NCBI RefSeq assembly: GCF_030296695.1
Contig: NZ_AP027737.1
Span: forward strand, 2,666,001 to 2,730,000
Direction: 5' to 3'
Source of the DNA: Agromyces mangrovi
GTDB taxonomy: Bacteria; Actinomycetota; Actinomycetes; Actinomycetales; Microbacteriaceae
DNA length: 64,000 nucleotides
Shown: positions 23,574 to 34,577 of the stretch, piece after piece
How the letters are laid out: each line of letters opens with the position of its first letter
Numbering within the stretch: the first letter of the stretch is position 1
Program-made: the position numbers and the translations under genes
The notes under the pieces: model-generated
Databases searched by the model: none
Seen by the model: only the letters and a program-made list of their open reading frames with translations
What the model was told of the DNA's origin: nothing

Positions 23574-25097
23574 TCAGACGAGCCGGACGGCCGCCCAGCT
23601 CACCGCGGGCAGCGGCAGCACGAGCGTCGAGCCGTCGACGACGGCGCCGTCGATCGGGCGCACGCCGACGCGCTCCGGGTCCTCGAGCGTGTTCGCGGCG
23701 TACCGGTCGTCCTCGTGCAGCAGGTGGGTCTCCGCGAGGGCGAGGTCGCGGCCGAACCGGGCGGCGAGCGGGCCGAGGTCGACGCGCAGCTCGGAGGCAT
23801 CCGTCGTCGAGCGGTTCACGACGAACAGCGAGACGCCCTCGTCGTCGAGGGTCGCCACCGCGTTCACGTTCGCGACCTCGCCGAGCTTCGCGCTCGTGAA
23901 CGTGCCCGCGTCGACGGGCACGCGCAGCGCGGTGCCGCTCGCGAGGCGCGAGGTGATCGAGAACGGGAAGAACGTGGTCTGCCGCCAGGCCGGGCCGCCG
24001 GGCTCGGTCATGATCGGCGCGATCACGTTGACGAGCTGCGCGAGCGATGCCGAGCGCACGCGGTCGGCGTGCTGCAGCAGCGTGATGAGCAGGTCGCCGA
24101 AGACGACGGCGTCGAGCGCGTGGTACCGGTCCTCGAGCAGACGCGGGGCGACCGGCCAGCCGCGCTCCTCCGGCTTGTCGTTCTGCCCGCCTTCCTCGTT
24201 GTGCAGGTACCAGACGTTCCACTCGTCGAACGAGATCATGATGCGCTTCTCGCTCTGCTTCGACGCGGCGACCGAGTCGGCGATCGCGACGACCGACTCG
24301 ATGAACTTCGCCATGTCGACGCCCGACGCGAGGAACTCCTGCGCGTCGCCGCCCAGCTCCTGGTAGTACGAGTGGCACGAGATGAAGTCGACGTCGTCGA
24401 AGCTGTGCTCGAGCACCGTGCGCTCCCACGACCCGAACGTGGGCATGCTGCGCCCCGACGACCCGCACACGACGAGCTCGATGCCCGGGTCGAGCATGCG
24501 CATGGCCTTCGCGGTCTGCGAGGCGAGCTTGCCGTAATCATCGGCGTTCTTGTGGCCGATCTGCCAGGGCCCGTCCATCTCGTTGCCGAGGCACCACATC
24601 GTGACGGCGAAGGGCTCCGGATGCCCGTTGGCCGCGCGCTGGTCCGTCCACGCGGTCGTCGCATCGGAATTGGCGTACTCGAGCACGTCGAGCGCCTCCT
24701 GCGTGCCGCGCGTGCCGAGGTTGACCGCGAGCATCAGGTCGCTGCCGACCCGGTCGAGCCACTGCTGGAACTCGTGCAGGCCCACCTCGTTCGTCTCCGT
24801 CGAGTGCCAGGCGAGGTCGAGCCGGCGCGGCCGCTGGTCGACCGGGCCGATGCCGTCCTCCCAGCGGTAGCCCGAGACGAAATTGCCGCCCGGGTAGCGG
24901 ATCGTCGAGACGCCGAGCTCCTTGACCAACTCGACGACGTCGGTGCGGAACCCGTCGGCATCGGCGGCGGGGTGCCCCGGCTCGAAGATGCCGTCGTAGA
25001 TGTGGCGACCCAGGTGCTCGACGAAGCCGCCGAAGATGCGGCGGTCGATGTCGGCGACGACGTGGTAGGGGTCGAGGCGGGCGGTGGCGTCGGTCAT
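23574..25097 (-). CDS. Alpha-L-arabinofuranosidase, GH51
   Basis: 507 residues, intracellular (no signal peptide), usual GH51 size. It releases terminal arabinofuranose from arabino-oligosaccharides. The acid/base is Glu173 in WCLGNEMDGPWQ and the nucleophile Glu292 in ISFDEWNVWY. N-terminal IFGGFVEHLGRHIYDGI and IRYPGGNFVSGY are family hallmarks; a beta-sandwich C terminus follows residue 380. Last gene of the minus-strand sugar operon; GH42 and GH51 together fit arabinogalactan- or arabinan-derived oligosaccharides. Confidence 0.95.
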   Translation of the reverse strand: MTDATARLDPYHVVADIDRRIFGGFVEHLGRHIYDGIFEPGHPAADADGFRTDVVELVKELGVSTIRYPGGNFVSGYRWEDGIGPVDQRPRRLDLAWHSTETNEVGLHEFQQWLDRVGSDLMLAVNLGTRGTQEALDVLEYANSDATTAWTDQRAANGHPEPFAVTMWCLGNEMDGPWQIGHKNADDYGKLASQTAKAMRMLDPGIELVVCGSSGRSMPTFGSWERTVLEHSFDDVDFISCHSYYQELGGDAQEFLASGVDMAKFIESVVAIADSVAASKQSEKRIMISFDEWNVWYLHNEEGGQNDKPEERGWPVAPRLLEDRYHALDAVVFGDLLITLLQHADRVRSASLAQLVNVIAPIMTEPGGPAWRQTTFFPFSITSRLASGTALRVPVDAGTFTSAKLGEVANVNAVATLDDEGVSLFVVNRSTTDASELRVDLGPLAARFGRDLALAETHLLHEDDRYAANTLEDPERVGVRPIDGAVVDGSTLVLPLPAVSWAAVRLV

Positions 25098-25131
25098 CTG
25101 CGTTCCTTCGGTGAACCTGGGTGGTCGCGGG

Positions 25132-27238
<2,107 letters not shown>

Positions 27239-27924
27239 TCAGCCGACGCGGTGCCGAGGGCGCTCGGGGATCGCGACGACCGCCAGCGCGGCGCAGCCCA
27301 GCGCGGGGATGACGAGCGGCACGAGCGCCCACGTCGCGACGCCGACGAACACGCCGGTCGCGGCCAGGTAGAGCGCGCCGGGCACGTCGTCGGCGAGGCT
27401 GCGGGGAGGGCGCGGAGCGCGGCGCGCCATCCGGCCTGCGGCGACCACAGTCCCGCGGTGGCGAGCAGCACGACCGAGAGCGCGAGCAGGCCGACCCAGC
27501 CGACCACGGCCATCAGTGCGCCGCCCGGCAGCAGGCCAGAGCTCGCGATGACGATGTCGAGCGCGAGCACGGCAGCGAGCAGTGCGGCCCCGGCGCCGAT
27601 CGCGAGTCCGCCCGGCAGTGCCATGCGCACGTCGCGGAAGAACAGCCCCAGCGACGAGCCCTCGGCGCCGATGTAGCGGCGCAGGTGGCGGGTGCCGGCC
27701 GCGAGCGCGGCGGGCAGGGTCACCACGAGGATGCCCACCAGGGTGACGAGCACCCCCACGAGCAGCACCTCGCCGAGCAGCGCGAACTTCGCGGTCGCGC
27801 CGGGGAACCGGGCGACCGTGTGGACGTCGCGCGTCGGCCCGCTGCCGTCGCGCTCACCGCGACGGGCTGCGGCCTCGGCGCGGCGCGCCGCGCGTTCCTC
27901 GTTGCGGTCCATCGTCTGCTCCAT
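27239..27924 (-). CDS. DUF624 membrane protein (YesL-like), apparent frameshift
   Basis: About 228 residues after adding one C in the run at 27403-27406. DUF624/YesL proteins have five or so helices and are encoded with carbohydrate ABC transporters; they are thought to assist or regulate the transporter. Here an Arg/Glu-rich N terminus of about 40 residues precedes LLGEVLLVGVLVTLVG (helix 1), then GLAIGAGAALLAAVLAL, MAVVGWVGLLALSVVLLA and two last helices in the shifted frame (ALYLAATGVFVGVATWALV). Located between the permease and GH42 genes. Start chosen at 27924; MDRN five codons later is an alternative. Confidence 0.8.
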
Positions 27925-27953
27925 CGTCAGCCTGCCATGCGCGTCGCGGCGCG

Positions 27954-28898
27954 TCAGCCCTTGAGGCCCTGGGTGGCGACGCCGTCGACCAGGAAGCGCT
28001 GGAAGACCACGAAGAACACGAGGATCGGGATCAGGGCGACGAACGATGCGGTGACGGTTGCGCCGTAGTCCGACGACGAGGTCTGGTCGTTGTAGAGCCG
28101 CAGCGCGATCGGGAGGGGGTAGTTCTCGGGGCTGGTGAGGTACAGCAGGGGTCCGAGGAAGTCGTTCCAGGCCCAGATGAAGCTGAAGATCGCGCAGGTG
28201 ATGAGCGCGGGCTTGATCAGCGGCACGATGATGGCCCAGAAGATGCGGACGTGCCCGGCGCCGTCGATGCGTGCCGCCTCGTCCATGTCGCGCGGCATCT
28301 GCCGCATGAACTGCACCAGCAGGAAGACGAAGAACGCCTCGGTGGCGAGGAACTTCGGCAGGATCAGCGGCCAGAACGTGTCGACCATGCCGAGGTTGTT
28401 GAACAGCAGGTACTGGGGGATGATCACGACGTGGAACGGCAGCAGCAGCGTGCCGATCATCGCGGCGAACAGGATCGCCAGGCCCTTGAACTGGATGCGC
28501 GCGAACGCGTACGCGGCGAGGGCCGACGAGATCACGGTGCCGACGACCGCTGCGGTGGCGAGCACGAGGGAGTTCCAGTAGAACTTCCACATCGGCACGC
28601 CGGCGATGCCCTCGAGCACCTTGAGGTAGTTCTCGCCCGTGGGGTTCTCGGGGATCAGGCCCGTGTTCTGCCCGAACTCGGCGTTCGGCTTGAACGTGGC
28701 GAAGAACAGCCACACGAGCGGGTACAGCACGAGCGCCGTCAGTGCGATGAGCACGACGAACCAGATGACGGTCTGCCAGGTCTTGCGCTTGACCCTGCGG
28801 CGCGGGGTCGTGTCGCGGCCCCGGGCACCGGTGGTGTTCGGGTCGAGCTGGTGCTCGAGCTCCTGGACTGCGGGCTCTCCGAAGCTTGAGGTGCTCAT
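27954..28898 (-). CDS. Carbohydrate ABC transporter permease (MalG type)
   Basis: 314 residues, six membrane helices after a roughly 45-residue charged N terminus. The EAA loop that contacts the ATPase is present: DEAARIDGAGHVRIFW. Helix 1 is VIWFVVLIALTALVLYPLVW. It pairs with the permease encoded just upstream (four-base overlap) and the lipoprotein at 29976. No ATPase gene is in the operon, as is usual in actinobacteria, where a shared MsiK-like ATPase serves many importers. Confidence 0.94.
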   Translation of the reverse strand: MSTSSFGEPAVQELEHQLDPNTTGARGRDTTPRRRVKRKTWQTVIWFVVLIALTALVLYPLVWLFFATFKPNAEFGQNTGLIPENPTGENYLKVLEGIAGVPMWKFYWNSLVLATAAVVGTVISSALAAYAFARIQFKGLAILFAAMIGTLLLPFHVVIIPQYLLFNNLGMVDTFWPLILPKFLATEAFFVFLLVQFMRQMPRDMDEAARIDGAGHVRIFWAIIVPLIKPALITCAIFSFIWAWNDFLGPLLYLTSPENYPLPIALRLYNDQTSSSDYGATVTASFVALIPILVFFVVFQRFLVDGVATQGLKG

Positions 28899-29893
28899 CG
28901 GTTGTCTCCCGAGTAGTGGACCCAGCTGCGCTGGGTGCGGAACAGGATGAAGGCGATGATCGCGACGACCACGAGCAGCACCCAGGCGATCGCGGCGGCG
29001 TAGCCCATCTGCCCGTCGCTGAAGCCGCGCTTGTAGAGGTACAGGGTGATGAAGTTCGTCATGCCCGCCGGGCCGCCGGAGCCGTTCGAGATGATGTACG
29101 CCGACGAGAACACCTGGAAGGCGCCGATCAGGCCGAGCAGCAGGTTGAAGAAGATGACCGGGGAGAGCATCGGGATGGTCACCGCGCGGAACCGCTGCAT
29201 CGCGTTCGCGCCGTCCATCTCGGCGGCCTCGTAGAGCTCCTTGGGGATCTGCTTGAGGCCGGCGAGGAAGATGACCATGGTGGCGCCGAACTGCCACACG
29301 GCGAGGATGATCATCGCCGGGAGCACGAGGTCGGGGTTGCCGACCCAGCCGCCGAGCTCGAGTCCGAAGAAGCTCAGCGTGTTGTCGACGGGGCCGTCGG
29401 TGGAGAACAGTGCACGCCACACGATCGCGACCGACACCGACGCGGCGATCAGCGACGGGGCGTAGAACGCGGAGCGGAAGAACCCGGCGCCCTTGTCGCG
29501 GTAGTTCAGCAGCAGTGCGGTGGCCAGGGCCGCGGCGAGCATGACCGGGGTGCCGACGAGCACGTAGATCAGGGTGATCTGGGCCGACTGGATGAACTGG
29601 GGGTCGTTCGTGAACAGCCGGATGTAGTTGTCGAAGCCGATCCAGCGCGGCGGCTGGAAGATGTTGTACCGGGTGAACGACAGGTACAGCGAGTAGATCA
29701 TCGGGATGATCGTGAGGCCGAAGAAGCCGATCAGCCAGGGGCTGAGGAACCCGTATCCCGCGAGCGTCTCGCGCCACTGCCGGCGCCGCTGGCCCGGACG
29801 CTGGGCGGGGGCTTCGCTGGTGCGGCGCGGCATCAGCCTGCCCTTGGGAAGGCGCCGGCCGGTGACGAGCGCCCTCGTCGATGTGGTGGTCAC
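28895..29893 (-). CDS. Carbohydrate ABC transporter permease (MalF type)
   Basis: 332 residues, six membrane helices after an Arg-rich N terminus. Typical segments: GFLSPWLIGFFGLTIIPMIY (helix 1), and the EAA loop YEAAEMDGANAMQRF. Works as a heterodimer with the MalG-type partner. GTG start at 29893; a stem-loop lies between it and the binding-protein gene upstream. Confidence 0.94.
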   Translation of the reverse strand: MTTTSTRALVTGRRLPKGRLMPRRTSEAPAQRPGQRRRQWRETLAGYGFLSPWLIGFFGLTIIPMIYSLYLSFTRYNIFQPPRWIGFDNYIRLFTNDPQFIQSAQITLIYVLVGTPVMLAAALATALLLNYRDKGAGFFRSAFYAPSLIAASVSVAIVWRALFSTDGPVDNTLSFFGLELGGWVGNPDLVLPAMIILAVWQFGATMVIFLAGLKQIPKELYEAAEMDGANAMQRFRAVTIPMLSPVIFFNLLLGLIGAFQVFSSAYIISNGSGGPAGMTNFITLYLYKRGFSDGQMGYAAAIAWVLLVVVAIIAFILFRTQRSWVHYSGDNR

Positions 29894-29934
29894 GTCATTG
29901 CTCCCGATACTGCGTGGATGGGGTTCGGTGCCCG

Positions 29935-29963
29935 GGGGTCCGGATCACGTGGATCCGGACCCC
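29935..29963 (-). terminator. Stem-loop between binding-protein and permease genes
   Basis: Twelve-base perfect stem (GGGGTCCGGATC against GATCCGGACCCC) with a five-base loop, 12 bases past the binding-protein stop and 41 bases before the permease start. In such operons an intercistronic hairpin of this sort usually stabilises or attenuates the message so that binding protein exceeds membrane components. Confidence 0.6.
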
Positions 29964-29975
29964 GGAGCGAGTGCG

Positions 29976-31265
29976 TCAGCCGAGGATGACGTCCATCTCG
30001 CCGAAGAACTGGCTCACGGCCTCGTCGACGGTGATGGTGCCGAAGCCCAGCTCGGTGCCGAGCTGGCGGAACTTCTCCTCCAGCGTGCCGTAGCCGTTGA
30101 TCGGCACGGGCGGGGCGTCGCCGAGGCGGTCGGCGATCGACGCCTCGTAGTCGGCGATCTGCTGGCTCAGCGGGTCGAGCTCGGCGGCCGCGAGGGCGGT
30201 CTCCGAGGCCGGCAGGCCGCGGTTGGTGCCGAAGATCTCACCCGACGCCGGGCTGTTGATGAGGAAGTTCACCAGCGTGGCCGACGCCTCGGGGTGGTCG
30301 GTGTTCGCGGCGATCGAGTGCAGCATCGACGGCTTGAGGTACAGGTCCTGCGAGCCCTCGACGGTCACGGGGGGAGCGACCAGGCCGAGCTCGGGGTAGC
30401 CCTCGCCCAGCTCGGCGAGGTAGCCGCCGCCGAAGTTGTCCCAGGTGAGCTCGCTCACGGTGAGCGCGGCGCCGAAGCCGGAGAGCGGGGCGACCTCCTC
30501 GAGGGTCTGCTGGCCGATCACGGTGCCGTCGTCGCGGATGCCCGCGCCCGACTCCCAGAACTCGGCGAGGCGCGCCTCGTCGAAGCCGGCCTCGCCCTCG
30601 TCGCTGAACAGGTACGAGCCCTCGGAGCGCAGCTGCACCTCGAAGTTCTGGATGCGACCGGTCCAGTCGGTGCCGCCGTAGACGTCACCGCCGCTGGCGT
30701 CGGTGACCTCCGCCATCCAGGAGTTGTAGTCGTCCCAGCTGCCGCCGGCGAACTCGTCGACGCCGACCTCGCCGAGCAGGGTCGGGTTGGTGTACATGCC
30801 CCACGCGTTGGTCGAGGTCGGGATGCCGTAGGTCGTGCCGCCGACGACGCCGATCGAGAGGATGTTCTCGGGCAGCGGGTCGGACTCGATGATGCCGCCG
30901 ATGTACGGGTCGAGGTCGAGCAGCAGCCCGTTCTCGGAGTACTGGCGCAGGTACGAGTAGTCGAACTGCATCACGTCGGGCAGGTTGCCGCCCGCGGCCT
31001 CGGTCTGGCGCTTCTCCCAGAACTCCGGGTAGCCGAGGAAGGTCGAGTTCACCGTGATGTTCGGGTACTCGGCCTCGAACGCGTCGATGACCTCGTTGTA
31101 GAGCTCGGCGCGAACGTCGTTGCCCCAGAACGCGAGGTCGAGGGTGACCTCCTCGTCGGGGTCGAGTTCGCCCGCCGACTCGGATCCGCCGGCGCAGCCG
31201 GCGAGGGCCAGTGCGGCGCCGGTCGCGAGTGCGACTCCGGCGAATGCCCGCTTCTTGCTGAACAT
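29976..31265 (-). CDS. Extracellular sugar-binding lipoprotein of the ABC transporter
   Basis: 429 residues. Signal peptide MFSKKRAFAGVALATG with lipobox LALAGC (lipidated Cys24), then a Gly/Ser/Glu linker and a solute-binding fold (SBP_bac_1). Sugar-binding family features: LDLAFWGNDVRAELYNEV, YPNITVN, DVMQFDYSYLRQY, GIPTSTNAWGMYTNP. It captures oligosaccharides outside the membrane for the two permeases. First gene of the transport unit, with its own strong promoter and two LacI-type operators. Confidence 0.95.
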   Translation of the reverse strand: MFSKKRAFAGVALATGAALALAGCAGGSESAGELDPDEEVTLDLAFWGNDVRAELYNEVIDAFEAEYPNITVNSTFLGYPEFWEKRQTEAAGGNLPDVMQFDYSYLRQYSENGLLLDLDPYIGGIIESDPLPENILSIGVVGGTTYGIPTSTNAWGMYTNPTLLGEVGVDEFAGGSWDDYNSWMAEVTDASGGDVYGGTDWTGRIQNFEVQLRSEGSYLFSDEGEAGFDEARLAEFWESGAGIRDDGTVIGQQTLEEVAPLSGFGAALTVSELTWDNFGGGYLAELGEGYPELGLVAPPVTVEGSQDLYLKPSMLHSIAANTDHPEASATLVNFLINSPASGEIFGTNRGLPASETALAAAELDPLSQQIADYEASIADRLGDAPPVPINGYGTLEEKFRQLGTELGFGTITVDEAVSQFFGEMDVILG

Positions 31266-31356
31266 CGTTGTCCTCTCCTGAACGTCCTCGTCCGATTGTC
31301 CGCCGAGACGTTCGTTGTCCGTTTGGTTGCGGTGTCGCGCCCGGCCCTGGTGCGGA

Positions 31357-31405
31357 TGGGAAAGCGCTTGCCCAGCAATCTAGCGTGCAAAAAAACGTTT
31401 CGCAA
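31357..31405 (-). promoter_or_regulatory. Promoter of the sugar-uptake operon with two LacI-type operators
   Basis: On the minus strand, -35 TTGCGA (plus-strand 31400-31405), 17-bp spacer, -10 TAGATT (31377-31382). A first dyad around AAACGTTT overlaps the -35 and spacer (TGCGAAACGTTTTT, about 31388-31405). A second, TGGGAAAGCGCTTGCCCA (31357-31374), covers the start of transcription. Both have the central CG/GC dyad of LacI-family sites. The LacI gene at 32588-33598 is the obvious regulator. The rest of the 350-bp stretch 31266-31615 holds a small hairpin at 31476-31495 (GACTGTG/CACAGTC) and no gene. Confidence 0.75.
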
Positions 31406-31615
31406 GGGGCGGCGTGTCGAGATTTGGACGTTTCAATAACGACGAGGTCACGATTCCGGGCTCCTGGCACCCGTCGACTGTGACCGGGCACAGTCTACGT
31501 TCGAATGCGGATGCCGCCCGCCCCCGCGGGCGATGGCCGAACGCTGACGCTCGGTCAGCCGCGTGCGCTCGCACGCTGCCGCTCGCCGACTCGGTCGGCC
31601 GCGAGCGTCCGCCCG

Positions 31616-32572
31616 CTACCGCTCGCAGACCAGCCGGTCGCCGACGACGCGCAGTCGTGCGACGTGCACCGTGCTGCGGCGCTGGTGCGCGGCATCCGCT
31701 TCGGCGATCTCCGATCCGTCCCACCACGGGTGGGTGAAGTAGTACAGCCGCGCCTCGTCGCCGCGCACGACGACCATGCCGTGCCGCCCGATCTGCATGC
31801 CGGCGCTCGCCGGCCCCGACTCGCCGAGGATCACGTCGTCCGGGCCGCCCTGGCGCTGCCACGCAACGGCATCGGGGGAGTGGTGCACGGCCATCCCGCG
31901 CCACTCGTCGGTGAGCATCCACCACCGGCCGCCGAGCGCGAACACGTACGGCCCCTCGTGCGCCCGGCCGCCGATGGCGGTGCCGCCGGGCTGCCAGGTC
32001 GCAAGGTCGGGGGAGACTGCGACCTTGGTGACCGAGTCGGCGGCCTCGTCCTTGTACCAGAGGCGCCAGAGTCCGTCCGGGCAGTGCGCGACCGCGGCGT
32101 CGATCACGAGGTTGCTGTCGAGCGCGAGCGGTGCGCGCCGCTCCCAGTGCACGAGATCGTCGGAGACGTACTCGACGATGCGCCGCGCGTGCCCCGCCCA
32201 CTCGGTCGGCACGCCCCCGATCTCGGTGAGGTACATGCGCCAGCGCGCGCCGTCGTGGATGACGTCGGGTGCCCAGTGGGTCTCGGTGACGACTTCGGGC
32301 GGGGCGCCCTCGCGCAGTTCGAGGCCGCCGCGGGTCGACTCGAGCGTGCCCCGGTACTCCCAGTGCCGGCCGTCGTCGCTCGTCGCGACCCCGATGCGGC
32401 TGCCGTGCACCCACGCGACGCCGGGGCCCGGGTCGGGGTGGTTCGCGCGGCGCTGCGTGTAGTGCATCCACCATGTGCCCGCCGCGTCGACCACCACGGT
32501 CGGGTCGGTCGCCCCGTCGTACACCGGGTCGCGGTAGATCTCGCCGGGTGCGGCGGCGTCGGGCTCGATCAT
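31616..32572 (-). CDS. Five-bladed beta-propeller glycosidase, GH43-like
   Basis: 318 residues, no signal peptide. Beta-propeller glycosidase of the GH43/GH32/GH117 type. Candidate catalytic residues in the expected order: Asp in DGATDPTVVVD (base), Asp in LVIDAAVAH (pKa modulator) and Glu in RAHEGPYVFAL (acid). Repeated W-x-M/L strands (GTWWMHYTQ, ARWRMYLTE, GLWRLWYKD, GRWWMLTDE) mark the blades. Family assignment is by layout only; it may act on arabinose- or galactose-linked sugars with the GH42/GH51 enzymes. It follows the LacI gene by 15 bases. Confidence 0.75.
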   Translation of the reverse strand: MIEPDAAAPGEIYRDPVYDGATDPTVVVDAAGTWWMHYTQRRANHPDPGPGVAWVHGSRIGVATSDDGRHWEYRGTLESTRGGLELREGAPPEVVTETHWAPDVIHDGARWRMYLTEIGGVPTEWAGHARRIVEYVSDDLVHWERRAPLALDSNLVIDAAVAHCPDGLWRLWYKDEAADSVTKVAVSPDLATWQPGGTAIGGRAHEGPYVFALGGRWWMLTDEWRGMAVHHSPDAVAWQRQGGPDDVILGESGPASAGMQIGRHGMVVVRGDEARLYYFTHPWWDGSEIAEADAAHQRRSTVHVARLRVVGDRLVCER

Positions 32573-32587
32573 GGTGCCTCCGGTGGC

Positions 32588-33598
32588 TCAGCCGGCGACG
32601 GTCGAGGCGCGCACAATGAGCTCGGGCTGGTAGACGACGTGGCGCTCGATGTCGTCGGCATCGCCGGCGATCAGCGCCTGCAGCAGCTCGGCGGCCGTGC
32701 GGCCCATGTCGCGCGCGGGCTGGCGGATCGACGTGAGCGGCACCGTCGCGATCGCGGCGAACTCGATGTCGTCGTAGCCGACCACGGCGATGTCCTCGGG
32801 CACGCGCACGCCCTTCGAGATGAGCCCGTGCAGCAGTCCGATCGCGAGGTGGTCGTTCGAGACGACGAGGCCGTCGGGGCGGTCCGCAGGGTCGCGCGCG
32901 GCGATCTCCTCGCCGAACGCGAGGCCCTTCTCCGAGGTCGAACTCCGGGTCCAGATCGGCTCGAGCGAGGCATCCGTCACCTGCCCCACCGCATCGCGCG
33001 CACCCTGCAGGCGCTCGCGCACCTGGCGTACCTCCTCGCGCGCCCCGACGAACGCGAGGCGACGTCGGCCGATCTCGAGCAGGTGCTCGGTGGCGAGTCG
33101 GCCGCCGGCGACGTCATCGAACGAAACGGATGCCAGCTCGCCGGCGTCGTCCACGGCGTCGACCATCACCACGGGGATGCCGCGCCGCCGCAGCCGCTCG
33201 AGCCACGGCCCGGTGTCGGCGAACGGGCTGACGAGCGCGCCCTCGACCTGCACGCGCTCGAACAGCTCGAGGTGGTCGCGCTCCTTCGCGGCGTCGTCGC
33301 TGCTGTTGCCGACGAGCACACGGAGGCCCGCAGCGGATGCCGCGTCCTCGGCGCCCGCCACGAGCTCGGCGAAGTACGGGTTGGCGATGTTGATGACCGT
33401 CATGCCGAGCAGCCCGCTGCGCCCCGCGCGCAGCTGGCGGGCGGCCTGGAGCGGCACGTACCCCAACTGGTCGGCCGCGTCGCGGACGCGATCGGCGAGC
33501 GCCGCGCTCACGAGGTGCGGCCGGTTGAGCGCGTTCGACACGGTGCTGATCGAGACGCCGGCGCGCGCGGCGACATCGCGGATGCCCACTCGCCTCAT
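32588..33598 (-). CDS. LacI-family transcriptional regulator
   Basis: 336 residues. N-terminal HTH plus hinge (GIRDVAARAGVSISTVSNAL, then LGYVPLQAARQLRAGRSG) and periplasmic-binding-type sugar domain (VINIANPYFAEL; VVGYDDIEFA; IRQPARDMGRTAAELL). A sugar-responsive repressor; the operators at 31357-31405 and probably the one at 2613-2629 are its targets. Cotranscribed with the GH43-like gene; no operator-like site was noticed just before its own start. Confidence 0.94.
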   Translation of the reverse strand: MRRVGIRDVAARAGVSISTVSNALNRPHLVSAALADRVRDAADQLGYVPLQAARQLRAGRSGLLGMTVINIANPYFAELVAGAEDAASAAGLRVLVGNSSDDAAKERDHLELFERVQVEGALVSPFADTGPWLERLRRRGIPVVMVDAVDDAGELASVSFDDVAGGRLATEHLLEIGRRRLAFVGAREEVRQVRERLQGARDAVGQVTDASLEPIWTRSSTSEKGLAFGEEIAARDPADRPDGLVVSNDHLAIGLLHGLISKGVRVPEDIAVVGYDDIEFAAIATVPLTSIRQPARDMGRTAAELLQALIAGDADDIERHVVYQPELIVRASTVAG

Positions 33599-33810
33599 CG
33601 CTCGCCCGTCTCTTCCGAACCGCCCCGCGCGCCTCGCGGGAGTGCCCCCATCGTAGGAGATCGCGCGCGCCGCGCCGTCAAGCCGTCGGAGGTGCTCCCT
33701 CGGCGGGCGCGTGACCTGGTCGCATGGTTGGTGGTCACCGACCAGGTGTCACTTCAGAGAGACTTCAGCATCTGAATGGCGGGACTTCCGCCCGCGGCAT
33801 CCGATAACTA

Positions 33811-33845
33811 TTGTTTATCGATAGATTAGTTCCGTTTATCGATAG
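33811..33845 (+). promoter_or_regulatory. Twin GTTTATCGATAG sites in the promoter of the DUF2975-XRE operon
   Basis: The 12-mer GTTTATCGATAG, with palindromic core TATCGATA, occurs at 33813-33824 and again at 33834-33845, 21 bp apart (two helical turns). A -35-like TTGTTT at 33811-33816 and a -10-like TTTATC at 33835-33840 are overlaid by the two copies. The region is strikingly AT-rich for this genome. Likely an operator pair, perhaps for the XRE protein encoded in the operon. Confidence 0.65.
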
Positions 33846-33854
33846 GGCAAAAGC

Positions 33855-34331
33855 ATGCAGTGTACGACGATCATCGTCCTGAAGGTTCTCATGGCCGTCC
33901 AGCTCGCACTCCTGCTGTGCTGTCAGGTGTTCGTCGTCCCGGCCGTTGCCACGCAGTCCGCCGTGCGCTACGCCGATATCGCGTACCTCGAGATCCCCGG
34001 CATCATCGTCGGCATCCTCTTCCTCACGTGCGTCCAGGTGGTGATGCTCTGCGTGTGGCGCCTGCTGTCGCTCGTGAGCGAGGACGCCATCTTCCGCGAG
34101 AGCGCCTTCCCCGCAGTCGACCTGAGCCTCGGTGCCGTGGCCTTCGCCACGTTCCTAGTGCTCGTCGCCTTCGTCACGCTGAGCTTCACGGGAACCCTCA
34201 CTCCCTCGATCACCCTCCTACTCGTGCTCGGGGTTATCGTCGGCGGCGGGCTGTCGCTCCTCATCTTGGTCCTCCGTGGGTTGCTGATGAAGGCGCTGCA
34301 GTTGGAGCACGACCTGTCGGAGGTGGTCTGA
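33855..34331 (+). CDS. DUF2975 membrane protein
   Basis: 158 residues with four transmembrane helices (residues about 7-30, 45-68, 90-115, 122-145), the DUF2975 layout. Such proteins are always found next to a small YozG/XRE-type HTH protein, as here; the pair is thought to act as a membrane-linked regulatory module. Function not known. ATG 33855, ten bases after the second operator copy; stop abuts the next start with no gap. Confidence 0.8.
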   Translation: MQCTTIIVLKVLMAVQLALLLCCQVFVVPAVATQSAVRYADIAYLEIPGIIVGILFLTCVQVVMLCVWRLLSLVSEDAIFRESAFPAVDLSLGAVAFATFLVLVAFVTLSFTGTLTPSITLLLVLGVIVGGGLSLLILVLRGLLMKALQLEHDLSEVV

Positions 34332-34577
34332 GTGGCGATCATCATCAACCTCGACGTCGAACTCGCTCGGCGGAAGATGTCGGTCGCCGAGTTCGCCACC
34401 GCGATCGACATCACCCCGGCGAACGTCTCGGTCCTGAAGAATGGGCGCGCGAAGGCGGTGCGGTTCACGACGCTCGACGCGATCTGCCGTGTTCTGGAGT
34501 GCCAGCCCGGCGACATCCTTGAGTGGGTGCCGGACGAAGCGGACGTCCCGGCAGCAGCAGACGGGGCCGAAGCGTGA
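34332..34577 (+). CDS. Small XRE-family HTH regulator (YozG-like)
   Basis: 81 residues consisting almost only of a helix-turn-helix: LARRKMSVAEFATAIDITPA-NVSVLKNGRAKAVR, then LDAICRVLECQPGDILEWV, the typical end of this subfamily. DNA-binding regulator, probably controlling its own operon. GTG start directly after the DUF2975 stop; its own stop overlaps the next GTG by four bases. Confidence 0.88.
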   Translation: MAIIINLDVELARRKMSVAEFATAIDITPANVSVLKNGRAKAVRFTTLDAICRVLECQPGDILEWVPDEADVPAAADGAEA

